Assembly (NCBI GenBank): GCA_013397115.1
Contig: VWZW01001209.1
Coordinates: 124,001-188,000 of the forward strand
Length of the DNA stretch: 64,000 bases
DNA from: Edolisoma coerulescens
Lineage: Eukaryota > Chordata > Aves > Passeriformes > Campephagidae
Direction: 5' to 3'
The notes beneath the pieces were generated by a model that saw only the letters and a list, made by a program, of their open reading frames with translations, was not told the origin of the DNA and did not search any database. A program made the position numbers and the translations under genes. Below, piece after piece: positions 61,826 to 64,000 of the stretch. How positions within the stretch are numbered: the stretch's first letter is position 1; every line of letters begins with the position of its first letter.

Positions 61826-62005
61826 CCTCCCCGTAGAATCCCATATGAAGGACCCTTCCCGACTCTTTGCCGTCACCTTGTTGCAAAAACCATCTGGCGT
61901 GAGTGTGATTGAGTGTGTGTGTGGGAAGTGGCCTGCCAAGCGGCTCCCTTTTGGAGACGCTTTCGGAAGGTTGCGGCACCTCACCACCTTGTTTCTGCCA
62001 CAACA

Positions 62006-62691
62006 GAAAAGGACCTGGGGGTGCTGTTCGACAGCAGCTGAACATGAGCCAGCGTGTACCCAGGCGGCCCAGAAGGCCAATGGCACCTTGGCCTGTATCA
62101 GCAATAGTGCGGCCAGCAGTACCAGGGCAGGGATTGTACCCCTGTACTTGGCACTGGTGAGGCCAGATGTCTAATTCTGTGTACAGTTCTGAGCCCCTCA
62201 CTGCAAGAAAGACATTGAGGTGCTGGAGTGTGTCCAGAGAAGGGCAATGGAGCTGGTGAAGGGTCTGGAGCACAAGTCCTGTGAGGAGCAGCTGAGGGAG
62301 CTGGGGTTGTTTATGCTGGAGAAAAGGAGGCTCAAGGGAGACCTCACTGCTCTCTGCAATTCTCTGAAAGGAGGGTGAAACCAGGTGGGGGGTCAGTCTC
62401 TTCTCCCAGGCAGCCAATGACAGGACAGGGGGAAATGGCCTCATGTTGCACCAGAGGATGTTCAGGTCGGACATCAGGATAAATTTCTTCACTGAAAGGG
62501 TGGTTAAGAACTGGAAGGAACTGCCCAGGGAAGTGTTGGAGTGACCATCCTTGGAAGCGTTCAAGAAATGACAGGACATTTCATGAGGCACTTAGTACTA
62601 CAGTTTAAATGACATGGTTGTGTTCAGTCAAAAGTTGGACTCAATGATTCTGGAGGTCTTTCCCAACCTTAATGATTCCATGATTCTATGG
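62006..62691 (+). mobile_element. CR1 LINE, right part after the nested LTR
   Basis: Continuation of the copy that starts at 60880: GAAAAGGACCTGGGGGTGCT, the ANGTLACISNSAASSTRAGI frame, then GTGTCCAGAGAAGGGCAATG, GGAGAAAAGGAGGCTCAAGG and the tail GGTCTTTCCCAACCTTAATG, ATTCCATGATTCTATGG. A stop soon after the ALVRP tract (near 62172) and an in-frame TGA near GAGGGTGAAACC break the frame. The copy belongs to the subfamily of the 53.8-kb element. Confidence 0.93.
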
Positions 62692-64000
62692 TAGTTCAAT
62701 GTTTATATGCTTTTCCCTCTCTTTAGGCTTGTTTCATGTGGTAAATGTAAAACCATCTCTAGAGAAAGATTATATAAAAGATTATTTCTTTAGAATTGCT
62801 ACATATAGAGAGAGCAAAAATGAGAACTGGAAAAATAATAAAAGCAGAATGATGTCTTTAGTCCTCTTCTCATGAGCAACCCAAAATCTTAGCTACCTAT
62901 TTAAGCATGGTTTTCTCTAGTTGTTGCCATATTATTTTTCAACCATGCTCTTTGGAAAATGCAGCCATAGAATACTCAGAAATGAAGCTGGTGTTATTCA
63001 AGTTAAATTAAAAGCATATGCATGAGTCACACCCTGAGTAGGGAATTAATTTAATCAGTAACAATATGTTAAAAATACTTTAGTGAATAGTTAGCTCAGT
63101 TCTTTCTTTGCATATCCTTATGTTAAATTAAAACACTGGCAGTTTTTAATCTTTTAATCTTTGTGATTTATGGGGTTGTTGCTGTCCAATATGGAAACTA
63201 TGTCCCAAAAATCTTGAGAATTGTGCATTTCCTCAAATTCTCCATCTTTTATTTAGACAAGAATTGGATGATATCAGTGGAACTGTTCATTAGGGTAGGC
63301 CTGTAGTCCTCAAGGCTTTGTAAAACCTGGACTTCGTTAGCATACTGATGAAAGTAATCCCTTCCAAGAACAAATGGAGACCTCCAACATAAGTAAAGCC
63401 AGTAGAATTGTACTCTTGGAATTCATACATGTATATTTGGTGGATTTGCTACCAGGAAATTTACTAGGTTATTAAACATCAGATTCAATTACTTTAAAAG
63501 TCTGACAGTTGCTCTCAGGAATTAACATATGTTTTAACCCAGCACAAATTAATTCTTTAAAAAGAAGTTAAAAGAAGAACATATTTCATTTTACAAGCAT
63601 GTTGTATTATCAATTATTAGTTTTCAGAAAGCAAAAATACTGCTATTTTTGTTAAATAGGACAATATTTCAGAGGAATTTTTTCATTCTGTACTTCAGCC
63701 AGGACCTCTTCTTGCTTTTCATCAGAGAATCACACCTTTATAAACAATAGCATTCTCAAAGGATGTTTTCACAAGTTGCCTGATTTAGTTTTAACACCTT
63801 GTCCTGTTTTACTTGCCTACTTATATCCTCTCCTATGGAGTTGAAGACTTTTGCTTTCTTTACCTCCAAATGAGCATTTTATTACTTATCTAAAGTAGAA
63901 CTATTTCTAAGATGCGGAAAACGTGACAAAGAACTGTAATCCAATAATTAAACATAAATTTGGAAGAGGAATAGAACTTCAGATCCCTGCTCCAAAATAT
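62692..64000. other. Unique AT-rich sequence to the window end
   Basis: No gene, RNA or repeat recognised. Confidence 0.6.

Larger units (their letters stand above)
61398..62005 (+). mobile_element. Solo LTR of an endogenous retrovirus nested in CR1, with target-site duplication
   Basis: 608 bp starting TGTGGAAGCC and ending TGCCACAACA, flanked by an exact 6-bp duplication, GAAAAG (61392-61397 and 62006-62011). The host CR1 reads across the gap when the LTR and one duplicate are removed. Signals in order: inverted CCAAT (ATTGG) at 61655 and 61711, TATATAAA at 61753-61760, AATAAA at 61820-61825, and a GT-rich stretch at about 61897-61925. They give a U3, R, U5 layout with transcription to the right. 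There are no viral genes, so the internal part was presumably lost by recombination between the two LTRs. The 6-bp duplication suits an alpha/beta-like (class II) avian retrovirus. It appears clearly younger than the LTRs at 9 and 33.6 kb because its signals are intact. Family name unknown to me. Confidence 0.9.

Overview
The window looks like intergenic or intronic DNA from a bird genome, most likely a songbird (passerine). It is AT-rich. I can support no host protein-coding exon, structural RNA gene, CRISPR array or bacterial-type operon. The assignment rests on the repeats. There are many 5'-truncated CR1 LINE copies with the typical avian CR1 3' end (repeats of ATTCTATGATTCT). There is a tRNA-Ile-derived SINE with a CR1-like tail at 40.3 kb, which matches what I know of TguSINE1 of passerines. 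There are also several endogenous-retrovirus long terminal repeats (LTRs) of avian type.

Layout. 1-9.05 kb: unique AT-rich sequence with two short hairpins. 9.05-9.42 kb: an old LTR. 10.15-10.74 kb: CR1 (+). 16.83-17.87 kb: CR1 (-). 24.65-25.80 kb: CR1 (+) keeping the reverse transcriptase motifs. 31.6 kb: a short old CR1 tail. 33.59-33.94 kb: a solo LTR of the same family as the one at 9 kb, with a perfect 6-bp target-site duplication. 34.29-34.98 kb: CR1 (-). 36.1-37.3 kb: a very old amniote-type CR1 (+). 40.29-40.43 kb: the tRNA-derived SINE (+). 44.54-44.95 kb: CR1 (-). 48.49-49.27 kb: CR1 (+) carrying a TATC microsatellite. 51.38 to about 52.2 kb: a large LTR (-). 53.76-54.69 kb: CR1 (+) with a hairpin that has replaced the RT active-site codons. 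55.75-56.08 kb: CR1 (-) ending in a TA-rich microsatellite. 60.88-62.69 kb: an internally deleted CR1 (+) split by a 608-bp solo LTR with a perfect 6-bp target-site duplication. The spaces between hold only unrecognised, AT-rich sequence.

Nothing here works together as a pathway. The elements are a fossil record of retrotransposition. Every CR1 ORF2 fragment is 5'-truncated and broken by stops, frameshifts or deletions, so none is expected to make active enzyme. The CR1 enzyme probably supplied the machinery for the SINE, as its CR1-like 3' tail implies. The LTRs keep recognisable promoter and polyadenylation signals but have no gag, pol or env beside them. I found no convincing new biological system. 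The best leads are the nested solo LTR, the LTR pair with conserved CCAAT-box spacing, the CR1-tailed SINE, and the hairpin in the 53.8-kb CR1 that looks like a template-switch mutation.
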